Shown: positions 1 to 13,378 of the stretch, in pieces
How the letters are laid out: each line of letters begins with the position of its first letter
Numbering within the stretch: position 1 is the first letter of the stretch
DNA from: Rhizophagus irregularis
Taxonomy: Eukaryota > Glomeromycota > Glomeromycetes > Glomerales > Glomeraceae
Assembly (NCBI RefSeq): GCF_026210795.1
Contig: NC_089449.1
Location: 1,922,001-1,986,000 of the forward strand
DNA length: 64,000 bases
Direction: 5' to 3'
Position numbers and translations under genes: made by a program
Notes under the pieces: generated by a model
Told to the model about the DNA's origin: nothing
Databases searched by the model: none
What the model saw: the letters and a program-made list of their open reading frames with translations, nothing else

Positions 1-2450
1 TCAAACTATTACCTTTTGGGAAAATGATAATAGTCCTCAACACTCATTCATGCACTTATTTAAAGACCATTTTTGTAATCCTTTCAGAATTAGTCAGTGG
101 AAGCATCAATTGCGAAATAGAAAACAAAAGCAAAAAGAAACAATTAAAGAGTATATTGCAGCAATTACAGAACTATGGAAAAGGGTAGATTCTACTGATA
201 GACGAATGGAATTGGATAAGATTCATGAATTTATTGTTTAAGACCTGAATTTGTTGTACCAGTACAATCTGCAATACCTCAAATGTAGAAGAAGCAATGA
301 AAAAAGCATAGGCATTGAAAACCGCTTTTTCAATGGAAATGGTACTCAATGATGCCAGGTTATTTGCAGAACATGAATGGAGGAATGATTCCTGCTCAAA
401 ATAATCTAGCCATGTACCAGCCTGCTTATTCAATGAGTTATTCACAGCCAGAAAGTGTAGAGAAGATAGTTGAATGAAAAATTAGTGAAGGAATTACTGC
501 AGCATTAAGTCAAATGCATACAGAAACTAAACCAACCAACCACATTTCGAATAACAATAATAATAATCAATCCAGAAATAATTCAGGATGTTTTGTCTGT
601 AGAAGAACTGGACATATTGCGAAAAATTGTCATTAAAGAAATAATCAATAGAATAATAAAGGAAAGGACATGTCTCTAGAAACTGCAATCACTTCATCAA
701 CTACTGGATAATAATAAAGATTTATTCACTAAGTCATTACAAAAGTTGAAACAAACTCCAGAAGGTGAACATATCATCATTACTGAAGAAGTGTCACCTA
801 TTAAAAAACGAGCTTATAGGATGACACCAAAGGGATTAATGATATGTTAGAACAAGGACTAATACTGTAGAACCTTCAACCAGCCCATGGTCATTTCCAA
901 ATGGTAAACTTAAGTTTTGTGTTAACTATAAACCTCTTAATGATATTATGAAAAAGGATAATTACCCACTTTCAAGTATCAATGAAATCAATGAATTATT
1001 AGATTCACCACTTTAGATTTAGCATCAGGATATTGGCAAATAAAAGTAAGAGCAGAAGATCAGAAAAAGACAGCTTTATCACAAAATTTGGAATGTATGA
1101 ATTTAAAGTCATGCCTTTCAAACTCTGCAATGCACCTGCAACATTCCAGCGAACTATAGATAAAGTGTTGCAAGAAATAAAAGAAAAGTTTGTTTTAGTT
1201 TATCTTGATGATATTATCATATATTCAAAAACTTTTAAGGATCATCTCCAATATTTAGAAGAAGTTTTGAATAGAATTCGTAAAGCAAATCTATGATTAA
1301 AAGCAAAAAAAGTATCATTTTGCAGCAGCTGAATTCCAATTTTAGGCCATATTGTAGGAAAAGCTATCCAGAGCCTAAAAACATTAGAGAATTGCGCAGA
1401 GTCTTAGGATTATTCTTTTATTATCGATACAGTATTTCATCAAGGATTTTGCTAAAGTTGCTGATCCAATATATAAGTTATTAAAAAAGAATGCACCCTA
1501 TGAATGGACTAACTTATAACAGGAAGCATTTGAGAATTTAAGAGATAAATTAACAACAGCACCTATTGTACAATACCCAGATTTCTCAAAACCATTCTTT
1601 TTATATACTGACGCTTTAATTATAGGATTAGGTGTAATATTAGCACAAAAAAATGATGATCAAGAGCATGTAATTGCTTATGCCAGTGAAACTCTAATAC
1701 CAGCTGAAAAGAATTATACCATTACAGAATTAGAATGCCTTGCAATTGTTTGGGCAGTTAAATACTTTCAACATTATCTTTGTGAAAGTAAATTTACCAT
1801 TATCACTGATCATGATGCACTCAACAATAATAGAAAATAATAATAAAAGGTTAGAAAGATGAAAAATCACCCTGTCAGAATATAAATATGATATTATATA
1901 CTAGAAAGAAACTAAACATGCAAATGCTGATGCATTCTCTTATCTTGACTCAACTTTAATTAATAATCATACCAATCCCTCAACCTCACATAATGATCAT
2001 AGATAAACAATTATATAATAAATTAATATTATTTTTAACAACCCTCACTTTTATGGATGGTATAACTGAAAGAACTCAACCCAGTATATTTATCATAATA
2101 ATATTTTATTTAAGAAAACAAAAGATGGTATTTGAAAAGTAATTTTATGTGAACAAGTAGAACCTATTTTATATCATTTTCATACAGATATGAGCGGTGC
2201 TCATTTAGGAATAGATGCTATAATTGGAAAAATCAAAAATCGATATTATTGGCCACAATTAAGAGAAGACGTAAAAGAATATATCAGAACTTGCAATATT
2301 TGTCAAAGAAGAGAACACACAAATCAGTGAGAAGAACTCATACCAATACTGGTCAAAGGACTATTTTACAGGATAGGAATTGACATTAAAGGACACCAGT
2401 AGTTATCAGTCACCATGAACTATTTTACAAAATGACCAGATCATTTTATA
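1..2450 (+). mobile_element. Fossil Ty3/gypsy-type LTR retrotransposon (gag-pol body, left end outside window)
   Basis: Parts in order: gag-like sequence from the left edge, ending in a CCHC knuckle near 589-630 (CFVCRRTGHIAKNCH); reverse transcriptase at about 720-1330 with the YLDDIIIYS catalytic motif near 1201-1227; RNase H at about 1540-1930 (YTDA and TDHDAL motifs); and the zinc-binding start of an integrase at about 2150-2320 (the HLG region and CNICQRR). The order gag, RT, RNase H, integrase is that of Ty3/gypsy elements. It is broken, with roughly ten or more disruptions spread along it, so it is old. No LTR can be identified in the window; the left end lies outside and the right end fades into AT-rich DNA near 2.45 kb. 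Confidence 0.88.
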
Positions 2451-4302
2451 GATCATTTTGTAGATCCCTTGATTTTTTTTGATTTTTTTGATTTATTTGA
2501 TATACACAACTAGGACAAAAGTATATTTATACTAATCACTATATATTCAAAATTTTACATTCTTAGCTTTATAAATTAAAAAAATTATTTTGATAATTAT
2601 TGTACTAACTTAAATAAATATAGTAAATTCTTTATTTTATTAATTAAATAAAATTATACATAATAAAATTACTTGAAATTTAAATATGTAATAGCATATA
2701 TTCAAAAGAATATATAATCAAAATTTTATGTCTTTAACCTTTATATGGCCATGCCAATTAAAACCAATTTAAAAATTACTAATAATTATTAAATTAAAAA
2801 TTTCTGAATGGTATTTTATTTTTTTAACTATTAGCTTTCTAGGAATAATATGAATATAAAAATTCACATATTTATTTTCCAAAACTATGGCTTTCAAACA
2901 ATATAAAATTAAAATATTTTATTATGTAAAATTTTAAGAAACAATTTTTTTGTTATAATTCATATAAAATCAAAACTAGCAAAAAAAGTTCATTTATATA
3001 TATTAATCAGGAATCTGTACTAACACATATTTAAAATTTCAGGCATCATTATTATGTATAATTTTAAATAAACTGGCAATGTATTGAACTATTTGTACTA
3101 TTTGTTTAATTTATATGAATAGGCATAATAATTATTAAAACTTCTTTTAAGTTTAATACAGTTATATAAAAGCTAGAACTATGAAATTTTAAACATATAT
3201 TCTTTACAATCTATATTCTTACATATTAAAATTTCAAGTATTGTTATTATGTACGATTTTGAGTGATTAACATAAATATAAGATCTGCTACTTTTGTCCT
3301 AGTAGTGTATTTAATAAATTTGATATTTGATTTATTTATTTTATTAATTTTAATTATTTTATTTGTTATATTTATTTTATTTTATTTATTTATTTTATTT
3401 ATTTTATCAAATATTCTTAATTTTTATTTTTTATTTTATTATAAATAGTGTTAGGATTTTACTAAGTTAAAGGAGTAGTCAGTCAGTCAGTAAGTTTTAC
3501 AAATAGCTTTAATAGTTAAGAATCGTATTGTAATATTTGAGTTATACAAAAAGAGTATTATTCCCAGTAATATAATTCAAAATAGTTAATTTCACAACTA
3601 AAAGATTATCTATACTTTTCATTATATCTAAAATCTTACATTATTTTAATAAAAACCTATTGAACATCCAACATCATTTCACATGATTATTTGTGATAAA
3701 CTTAAGACTTTCCTATTTCAGTTAACTTTAATCATTAATAGGATAACAACATAATATAATTGTTGAAAAGAGTTTATTTTTTATTTATTAGGTTTGCTAG
3801 TTGAATGGGATATTTTATATAACTTATAGCTTATTGGATATTTTAAAAGTTGATGTTTATGATTACATAAACTTTTTATTATAATTAAATATCGGCCTCT
3901 ATAAAAGTAAATAAAAAAAAAATTTATTATATTAAACAAATTATAAAAAAAATTATAATATATTTAATAGTATAGTAAATTCTTTAATTCAAGATAAAAG
4001 TAATAAGAATTTATTATTTAATTATTTTTTAAGATCACTTTCAATATATGTCAATCAATTATTACTTTCCTCAGCATTAACATTTCTGATGTCAAAATCA
4101 TCTCCAGAATGAAAATTTTCATTTAATTCTTATATTCTAATATATAATTAAAATTTTAAAAATTTACAAGAATTTCGATAATCTTAATAAAGATATTAAT
4201 ATTCAAAAATATGAAAAAATAATATCTGATATAGTTTTACTTTATATAAATCCTATTATTTTGGAAGAAAAAGAAAATATTCCTTATGAATAAATTTAAT
4301 TA
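2451..4302. other. AT-rich stretch without a recognised gene
   Basis: Very AT-rich sequence with only short chance open frames. A small AGTC iteration lies near 3478-3494. No protein motif, RNA gene or clear repeat boundary was seen. Confidence 0.6.
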
Positions 4303-4919
4303 TAGCTGATTGCAAAATTGTAAGACCTTTTCAAAAACTAGTAAAAAATCAAGTTAAAAATCTGTTTATTCAACTCCTTAAATAAAAATAGAAATATATT
4401 ATATAATTCAATATAAATAAATTATTTTAAAATCATTATTAATTTTGGATAAATCTAATTGTAACAGCCTGTTACGCGTCTTATTTGTAACAACCCCCAA
4501 TTTTATCCAATTAAAATTTAAGATCAGGCGTAATGTAAACAAAAACAAAAGATCAGTCGTGTAACTAAGACAAAAGAATTTTTTAAAAAATTTCAAGAAA
4601 CTGCTTATAACTTAAAATTTTGTCTATGAAACTGTCTTAAATACATTAAGTAAAAGTTTTCCAAATTAAATTTTGCATATAAAAATTTTATTTGTGAAAC
4701 ACATATTAAATTTATTATTAAAAAAAAATAAAAAAAGGATGTTACAAATAAGATATGTAACAGGCTGTTACAAATACATTTTTTCATTAATTTTAAGGAG
4801 TTAAAGTTATTACCAAAATAGGTATTTAACTTGCTTTTTTACTAATTCTTGAAAAATTCAAAATGTCAAATTTTCAAATTAAAAATTATAAGGTGGTCTT
4901 ACAATTTTGCAATCAGCTA
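4303..4919. mobile_element. Non-autonomous TIR element (MITE), 617 bp, TA target duplication
   Basis: The left end starts TAGCTGATTGCAAAATTG and the right end is its exact reverse complement over about 25 bases. A looser inverted match continues inward for about 50 more bases (both arms contain a CAAGTTAAA-like block and CAACTCCTTAAA / TAACTCCTTAAA). Both ends are flanked by TA, as in Tc1/mariner relatives. The interior holds two copies of the palindrome-like GTAACAGCCTGTTAC in opposite orientation near 4460 and 4757, so much of the element can fold on itself. No coding capacity was seen. Confidence 0.72.
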
Positions 4920-4931
4920 TAAATGTAAATA

Positions 4932-5891
4932 CAGTCAACTCCCTCTATAGTCACTCCCGTTATAGTCACATTCTACTATATAGTCACACCAGTTGAATGT
5001 TCACAACACTTTATTATTAAAAACTATCCTATATAGTCACAATCTATCTATAGTCACTATCACACCTATCCTCAAAAATCTTATATTAAAAAGAACCGTT
5101 TATAATCACAGTTATATAAAGAATATATTAAATAACTTGGCATCTAATAATCGTACAAAGATGTATCATAGCTTGTTAGAATCGTCTCACTGAGATGAAT
5201 CGAATGGTGGTAGTTTTATCCTTTTGCGATCACTGGCTGATGAGTTATTCAACAAAATGTTAAGCATCGGCATTATTATATTTCTTGATTTACGTTTACT
5301 GCGCTATTTAACATTTTGCTAAATTTCTCAGTACCTAGTGATTGTAAAAAGACAATTAATAGCTCGTTGGAATCGCCTCATCAAGACGAATCGAATGGTG
5401 GTAAGCTCATCTCTCTGTGATCAATATTGACGGAGTTACTACTTAAAAACCATTTAATATTTTTTAATTTCGGAAAATGATCTAGTGATTGGATTTCGAT
5501 GTATTTTATACCATTAGATTCGTCGCATTAAGACGAATCGAATGGTAGTAAGATTGTCTCTCTAGGATCAATATTGGCAGAGTTATTACACAAAAACCAT
5601 TAATATTTTTTAATTTCGGAAATTAATCTAGTGATTGGATTTCGATGTATTTTATACCATTAGAACCGTCTCATCAAGACGAATCGAATGGCGGTAAGAT
5701 CATCTCTCTACGATTAATATTGGCGGAGTTACGATACAATAAAGTTTTGAGTATAATTTTGGCTAAAATTATGTTAATTTTTGGCCGGAATTATGATATA
5801 CTAATATAAGAAATTTTTTATATAGTCACATCTCTTTATAATCACCAAATATGGACTGTCCCAAATGTGTGACTATAAAGAGAGTTGACTG
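4932..5891. mobile_element. Tc1/mariner/pogo-type MITE, 960 bp, TA target duplication
   Basis: The left end reads CAGTCAACTCCCTCTATAG followed by TCAC; the right end, reverse-complemented, reads CAGTCAACTCTCTTTATAG followed by TCAC. Both are flanked by TA. The CAGTC-start TIR with a TA duplication is typical of the Tc1/mariner superfamily (pogo/Tigger side). There is no transposase. The inner part is filled by direct repeats (separate entry). Confidence 0.78.
5160..5730. repeat. Four direct repeats (~147 bp) inside the MITE, each with a small hairpin
   Basis: The block GACGAATCGAATGG occurs at about 5194 (one change), 5385, 5532 and 5678. It is preceded each time by a near-inverse GTCTCATCA-like arm, giving a short stem. 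The last three copies are 146-147 bp apart and share further blocks (ATCTCTCTxxGATCAATATTGG, GATTTCGATGTATTTTATACC). The first copy is more diverged and 191 bp upstream. Confidence 0.75.
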
Positions 5892-7846
5892 TATTTTAAA
5901 TATTTTAATATAGATAATTTCTTAATGTACACTAGTATATGAAATACATATACTATGTTACACCCTTATAGTTTTCCAAATTTACTATTTATTCTAGGTT
6001 ATTTGTCATATATTATATGTCATACTTCATAATTTCAGCCAAATTTTATAATTCCAGCCAAAAATTACTATAATTTTCAGATCACTAAAAAATGACAATA
6101 ATTATGTAATCTGTATTCACATATATACAGTATGTACAAATAGAAATAGTCTTTAATATAATAAGTTAATATTGTAATTATTATTTTATAGATATATATA
6201 TTTTTTATTTATTATTCCTTAAACTATTTTGTAGGCAAATTTGCTTGTAATTTCTAAATTAAAATAAATGATGCTATAAAAAATTGTTTAATTTTGACCA
6301 AATTGTCACATAATTTTGCAGTCAAATTGATCTACATTCTGGCCATAAATTGTATGAGTTATTGATCATTAAAATTGGATAAGAAATTAACCTGCAAAAA
6401 TAGTATCAGAATTTTTATATAATAAAATCTAAACTTTTCTTACCATATTTTTTTTCTATTTGAATATTTATTATAACTTTTTATTTTCATTATAAAAATT
6501 TTGCATTATAATAAACAAAATAGAAATAAAAAAAATTAATTTTTATGAGTATATAATTAAAATGTATAATAAAATTTCTATATAAAGTCAAAATCCTACT
6601 TTTAAACATCCAAAATCATATTAACAAAAGTTGTTTCTCATACCAAATTCTACATATTTTATTAAGCTTTTATATAGCTACAATTAATTGTCTTAAAATT
6701 TTGTAATTATCCTAAAATACAACTTTTGACCAATGGGTAATTTTCGATTTTTTAATATATAATTAATAAATGATAATAATTGCTGCACAATATATAATTT
6801 AAACTATCTTGAAAAAAAATTTTATTAAAATTGCTTTATTTTTCATAAAATTAGATGAGAGCCAAAATTTGGTAAAATTGGGAGCAAATTTGCCTGCAAT
6901 TGCTTACAATTTAAGGGATATAATTATATTTAACTTAAATAAATTTCTTTGGTTTCAACTTTACGTAGGTATTGGATTTTGTAAATTACATTAATATGTA
7001 ATTGAATAATTCTTGTAGCTGATTGAAGTCGTAATATAAGCAATTTATTTAAAAATTTAAAATAAATAGCTAACATATGGGCTGATTTTTGGAATTAGTT
7101 TAAATTAAGATTTTTATAAAAATTTAATATTTTAGTAAGATTAACATTACACAAATCTAAATTAAATATGTATTACATATTTATGTAAAAAATTTTTTTT
7201 AAAAAATAATAGTAATAACCACTTTTTTTTCCCTATCACTGCCTATCACTTTTTCATTATTTTTCTATTCACTTTTATTAAATGTAACAAAAAAGTTTAT
7301 AAGCATATAGCAGTTAGTAGTAATATATAGAAAAAACATAATTTTTAGCTTTAATTTATTATTTTTTCTTTGTAAAAAATACATGCAAATAAAAAATAAT
7401 TATAATGTAAAATAGTTGTAAAATGGGTTCTGTGATAGGCCTTATGGCTAAGATAATCCATTTTTAAATGAAATCTACCTACAGAATCAAATTATTACTC
7501 GATAGTGCACATATGGGTACTATATGTATAACGAGTAGTTTAATTATATTAGAGTAGATATTATTAGAACTTTATTTTATATATAGTTTCTTCTAATTTG
7601 TTTTTTTACTTTAATAAAACTGCAAATGCGTTATGGAAAAAAAAAAAAAATAGTTGTAAAATGAATAATAAGATATTTTTTTTTCAAAATAACTAATTAT
7701 ATAAGATTTATTTAAATTTCACCAATGGTTAAATTCGAATTTTAATCATCACTGGTGAATTTAATAATTTTTAAATTTAGTTTCACTAGCCGATGATTTT
7801 AATCACAAATTTATATAAATCCTCATAAATTGTTCTTCAAATAAAA
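5892..7846. other. AT-rich intergenic DNA
   Basis: No credible coding region. The open frames are short and low-complexity. A run of A (7636-7650) and a T/A-rich stretch around 7190-7220 are the only local features. Confidence 0.55.
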
Positions 7847-10800
7847 ATGGTTAGATATCAATGCCAAATTTGTAAAAGAGAATTTTCAACTTACGGCGGT
7901 TTAAAATAACATGCCAATGCTAAACATCACGGGAAAATGAGATCCTTCCAATTAAATGAGTCACCAGTACAGCAAAGATCTTTGTTGCAGCCATTAAGAG
8001 AAATGATAAAATCAGAACATGATGCAGAACTTTGGAGCACGTCAATTATTATGCCAAACCCAACTACTTCGCAAGAAAAGCTTACATCACAGGATGATGA
8101 TGATGAGATGAAGCAATTTGAACCTTCATCTTAAGATGAAGACTTAGTAAATATTGCAGATGAGTTAGAAGATGAACCACGTTATCATTTGTGAAAAAGG
8201 TTACGGTCAGAAGAGAGGGTCGAAACAAATTTTGAAGAATCGGAAGCAGAATCATAATTAGTAAACTTTGAAGATACTGAATTCATTGATCCTGAAGACT
8301 TTCAGGGTGCGACATTAGATGATGCCATAGATGTAGTTGATGGAAAACCCACACCAGAGCGCGTAGTGAAATGCCGAATGATGCATATCGTGACTTTTTG
8401 GAGTTGATAGTAGGTGATAAAATAATAAAGTTTTTCAACAAACATAGTAATTTAGACAAATCACCATTGCCAAGTTCAACGAAAAATGGCAAGGATTATC
8501 TTAATCAAATAAATTTACCTTTAATAGACTTTAAAGAAAAGGTTGTTGCGACCTATAATGAAATTAATTTTACCCTCTACTATTGCCCACTTTTTCGTGC
8601 TATTCAAGCTCTTCTGTAATGACTGGAAGTAACCAATAACTTCGTCCATAAAGGAATCCAAAATAAAATAAAGGTCTGTATAATAATTTGATTTCCGTCT
8701 GCAATGATAAATTACATTATTTATGCTTATTTAGTTGTTTATATTCTCAGGATGATAGAGGTGAAACAAGAATATTTGGCGAACCTTTCAAAGGTAACTG
8801 GTGGTTAGAAACTGAAAAGAACCTTCCATAATTAAATTGACTATTGTCCATCATCTTATACTCAGACGCAACAACTTTCGATGGACTTGGGAAATCATTA
8901 GGCCATCCAGTTTTTTTAACTCTTGGTAGCATTCCAAATCATGTTCGAAATTTGCCAAGGCTAAAATTCTTTTAGGATTTCTCCCTAAAGTTCAAGATAT
9001 AGGAATCAGAACAACAGAAAGTTTTCAAAGCTTACAGCGCGATGTATATCATAAATGCTTCAAAATTATGCTCCAACCTTTATTAGAAAAATCTGAAGCG
9101 CTATATTTTGGAATTAATGGACAAGTGATTACTTTCGCTGCACAGATATCTTTTTTTCTCGCAGATATGCTTGAAGCTGATGATATAACTGCGACATATA
9201 AAGGAGCACGGTGCAAAATGCTATGCTATACTTGCATGGTTTTGCAAAAGTGATCTGAACAATATGAGTCTTAAACTAGAAAACGTACCTCATAGAACTC
9301 ATGAAAATATGAAGCAAGTAATCAACGATGGTCAAGGAAAGGAGTATTCTGTGCATTCTGTTGAAATGAAAATTCCTTCTGGAAATTTCCGTAAATATCT
9401 TTATATTTCTGTAATGAATTTCAAAGATGTAAATTTTTACGCACGTATAATTTGTTTCAGAAATTTGAATATATACGAAGCCTGCGTTCCTGACTGTATG
9501 CACCATATCGATCTTGGACTCTTCAAATACCAATTGGAATTTACACAAGATATTTTGAAGGCAGTCGGAGGAACAGAACTACAAAAAAAATTTGATGATC
9601 AACTTCGTCAAATTCCTCGCTTCCTGGGTCTTAAACTCTTACATAATTAGGACATTTAAACATACTTACTGCGTCAGACTATCATAAATTGCCCTTTTTG
9701 CCTTAGATGAAATTTTTGAAGGGAACGAAATAACCTGTAAAGAACTTTGCGAACTTTACGCAAAGTTTAGTAAGATGTACATAATGAGCAGGAAAGAAAT
9801 GTACACTGAAGAAGATCTGAAAATTTTTGAAGTAAGTCAAAGTTCATAAAGTCACATTGGAAATCATCAACACACTAAAGATTATCAATTATAGTCAGCA
9901 ATTATTGATTGGTGCATTGATTTCAAAAAGATCTTCTTTCCATTGTCCACTACTGACTGCAATTTTCTGAAGTTACACTGTTGGCAGTATCACACAGGTA
10001 GGACGCTAGTAAACATACAGTATATGATTTTATCCTAATTTATTTTGATTGTTTTCAGTGCCTGCTATTAGAAAATATGGTGCATTGAATGGGTTGTCAA
10101 CGGAAACATACAAAACCCTTCACAAATCATATGTCAAAACCCCATATCGGTTATTAAACAGAAAAGACGTAATGAGACAATTGGTGAACGCTGTTAGTTG
10201 AATCTGACATGACTGAAATCAATTTCTTTGAAATATACATACATTTAATTATAAATTCTAATATTTTTTATAGGTAAAACACAAAGAATTGACATCTTCT
10301 GCTAAAAAAGTTATTCATCGTAAAGTCAAAGGATTTGGAAAAGTACTTTGAGAACTAACATTAGATAATATCGACCAAAAAATAAAATCGTTGAAAAAAT
10401 CTGAAAATCCACCACATTCAAACTTCATTGAAGGGTTATCGCAATTAATTTCAACTTTAGATACCTTTCTGGACACATCTTCACAGGAGTCCGAAAGTGA
10501 CAAATTTTACATTAAAATTTATGATTCAGTACACCTGGAAGATAGACATATTTTAAGAACGACAGGAGAATTCCAAGGTAAAGAATGGTTCGGTAATATT
10601 GCGGTAACTCCTGCGGAAGATCAAGGGCGGATGAAGGAGCTTGGTATGGAAAAGTAAGTGAATGATTAAGATTGATAAAGTGTTGTATGTCATTAATCAA
10701 TTTTCTTTATAAGATGTTGTTATTATTTAAATTCTTCCGAGGTTCTTTCAAACTTGCTCTGGTTCATTAGTTTGATATTATTACAGAGGAACTTGAACTG

Positions 10801-10932
10801 TACGGGTGTCCGCAGTTGTATTACACCAAAGAATACAACACAATACCAATCGGTTCAATTAACCAAGAAGTTCATATAGTTCCAAGGTTTGGCAAAGTAA
10901 ATCGTTATTTGTTAAATAAATACATGTTTTAA
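7847..10932 (+). pseudogene. KDZ/Plavaka-type DNA transposase gene, broken
   Basis: Starts at ATG 7847 with a C2H2-type finger (CQICKREFSTYGGLK, then H and H), the usual N-terminus of this large fungal family. Later blocks match the KDZ transposase pattern: FDGLGKSLGHPVFLTLGSIP near 8880-8940; the CYTC pair near 9230; the PDCMHHIDLGLF block near 9490-9520 (family hallmark); and the C-terminal YGALNGLSTETYKTLHKSYV and EWFGNIAVTPAEDQGRM blocks. The last exon ends at TAA 10932. Introns are visible (acceptors before 8751, 9895 and 10275; donor at 9832). It is inactive: a stop after GGLK in the finger, further stops near 8130, 8830 and 9650, and frame changes near 8970 and 9255. No TIRs were found. 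The family call is firm, the exon ends approximate. Confidence 0.8.
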
Positions 10933-11459
10933 AAATTACTGGAAAACTTTAACGAAAGTAAAGTCAGAAAGTTTAAAAAATAAAATTTGTAAATTTGTTG
11001 AAAAACTTTAACGAAAGTATTAAAAAAAAACTATTAAAAACTTTAGCGAAAATAAATTGTCAACGGAAATGATCGAAAAGCTTAATTAAGCTTAATTACT
11101 AATTGAAATCGAAAAGTTTAATTAGTTAGTTACTCAAAGTTTAAATGCAATTATAAACCCGCAATTTTGAGTTAAAGAATTTTGCAGAGTTTTGCAAAAA
11201 AAAGGACAAAAAGTGAAGATCTGCTATTTCGCAAAGCTTTGCAAAACTGGCATGTTTTAAATTTTCTGTTAAATGAAATTCTGCAAAATTGCAGAATTTT
11301 GCTGATTTTATAGATAAAAATATTCAATTATCTGCGAAGTTGCAAAGTTTGCCGAACTTCGCAGAAATACACAAAAAATGACAAAAAAAAAGTGGAGATC
11401 TGCTAATTTTACAGATTTCCGCAGTTCTGCATCCCAAAAAATTTTCCAATGTTAAGAAA
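10933..11459. repeat. Non-coding stretch rich in short GCAAA/TTTGC palindromes
   Basis: Sequence such as GCAAAGCTTTGC and GCAAAATTGCAGAATTTTGC recurs between about 11,160 and 11,440. The texture resembles the subterminal repeats of the CACTA-like element at 52-61 kb but no alignable unit is shared. No gene seen. Confidence 0.45.
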
Positions 11460-12135
11460 GTTAATAAAAAATAAGATCCCCTTTCACATTACCTCAAAGT
11501 CTGGTTTATACAGATCTGGCATTCTAAAATTACAGAAACTTAACATTTTTAATCAATATAGAATCAATATTGTTAAATTTATCTTAACGGTATTGTTTTG
11601 ATATCATTTTGATATCAAAAGGATATTGCTTGAAAACTTAAAGTTTCTGTAAAGATGGTCTTCACCTTTTCAAAATCCAGTTCTGACACCTATAAAATAA
11701 AAAATAATTATTAATAAAAAGTTCTTATAGAAAGTTAAATAAAAACAATATCCTTTATTCACATTACTTTAATATTACCTTAAAGCTGAAAATTTGGTTC
11801 ATTCATGTCTGTTAGTCTGTTTTGAAAGAAAGAAAAAGCATTAGAAAGTGTTTCTAAAAATATTAAATAATTAAAAAAAAGACCTTTTCCTTTTTGTATT
11901 ACCTTAAAATCCAGTTCATTCAAGTCTAGCGCCTATAAAATAGAAAAAAAATACTGTATTAGTGAATTAGTAAATGTCTTTTAAAAAAAGTTAAATAAAA
12001 TTTGTTCCATATTTATACCTCAAAAACAAATTTAGTTCATCCTAAAAAAAGGAGAAATATTAGGAAAAGACTCTTTCAGTTCACATACTTTAAAGTCCAT
12101 TTCTCAATTACCTTAAAATCTGGCCTTTAACACAA
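11460..12135 (-). other. Possible intron/micro-exon repeat array (degenerate)
   Basis: On the minus strand, short exon-like blocks recur. One is CGCTAGACTTGAATGAACTG and following bases, preceded by a TTTATAG acceptor and followed by GTAATA. A related block at about 11,776-11,815 also carries the GAATGAAC core and is followed by GTAATATT. Spacing is about 110-125 bases with T-rich (minus strand) tracts between. It is more decayed than the arrays at 32.6 and 41.3 kb, so the call is tentative. No protein can be read through. Confidence 0.4.
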
Positions 12136-12207
12136 TATTAATAAAAAATTTAATTAACATTTCACAGGATGATCTATCTGTTTAATCCGTTCATTAGATT
12201 CATCAAA

Positions 12208-13378
12208 TATTTATATGGCACGCCATTTTAGATAAAAGTCTGTCAATACACAGATAAATTATTACAGTTATTTTTCCTAATTTTGGTGATTTTTCACAGA
12301 TAAACTGTGATGCATTTATTATCTATTTATTATCTGCAAAAACTTTTCAAAAATTTTTACAGATGTTTTTTTTTGAATTTTCTCATTTTTTATTATTTGA
12401 ACTTCAACAGATAATTTATCTGTAAATTAACAGATAATTATCTGAATATTAACAAATAATCATCTGGGTAATAGCCATCAGATTTATATAATTTTTTTGT
12501 GTAATAAATTAAAAAAATTTTTAGAAGTTCAAAACTTGTGAAAGTTTTAATGTTTATTAATATACTTTTTATAATATTTTGTTAATAAATAATAATTACT
12601 TTATAGTTTTTGATACATAATTTATTTATATTTTTATCTTACACTATAACAGAAGTGAATTGTTTTTTTTAATATCTCAATTGTACTATTTGTTTTTGTA
12701 AATTAAACAAATAAATTTTTAAATTATTTTAAATTAATACATTTAATACCATTTTCTCTAAAGAATATGACTATGAAATATATGAGAGACGTGAATCAAT
12801 AATAGAATTTGTACAAACAAAATAGCTAAAGAAGCTGAAGACAGAAGGCTTACTGTGGTGGAATTAACTAAAAAAATTTGTAATAAATATTGGCGTATTA
12901 AAGAGTTGAGGATGTTGAGAAAACAGATGCTTTTATCTCTATGCTTAAAATTTCTCTAAATCCGATTATCTCAAATTTTGATAAATCAAATTAAAAAAAT
13001 TTAATTCTTCAGTTATAATAATGAAATTTTATTCATTATGAATATATTTTTTTTTTCGTTTTACAGCAAATTCATTTTTTTTAAAAAAAGTCAAAATAAA
13101 AACTCCCAAATTTATCAAATTTATCACTTAATTTACTTAAAATTTATTAAATTTATCATTAAAAATTAAATTTATTAACTGTTAAATTTATCATTATTTT
13201 ATTAAATTATATTTTTAATATGGACCAATCATGATATTGGTTGTGTCACGTGACCTGTTTCAGATCATGTGATTTGACTTCACTTTAGATGATCCCAAAA
13301 ATGAAAAGAAATAACTGTAATAATTTATTTGTGCATTGACAGACTTTTGTCTGATTTGACTTGCCATAAATATCTGAC
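12208..13378. mobile_element. Fold-back element with long imperfect inverted arms
   Basis: The left arm (about 12,208-12,275) contains AAAAGTCTGTCAATACACAG and AAATTATTACAGTTATTT. The right arm (about 13,309-13,378) carries the same blocks in reverse complement (AAATAACTGTAATAATTTAT, CATTGACAGACTTTTG). Weaker similarity runs outward on both sides, with recurring CAGATT/AATCTG motifs, so the real ends may lie up to 150 bases further out. CAGATAATTATCTG-like palindromes fill the left interior. A short stretch near 12,810-12,950 can be read as a peptide in one frame but is not recognisable. No target duplication is certain. Confidence 0.6.

Noticed and set aside
3263-3448. A hydrophobic 61-residue open frame that could be a membrane peptide
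   Set aside because: Made of TTTATT iterations in AT-rich DNA, with no start context or supporting neighbours.
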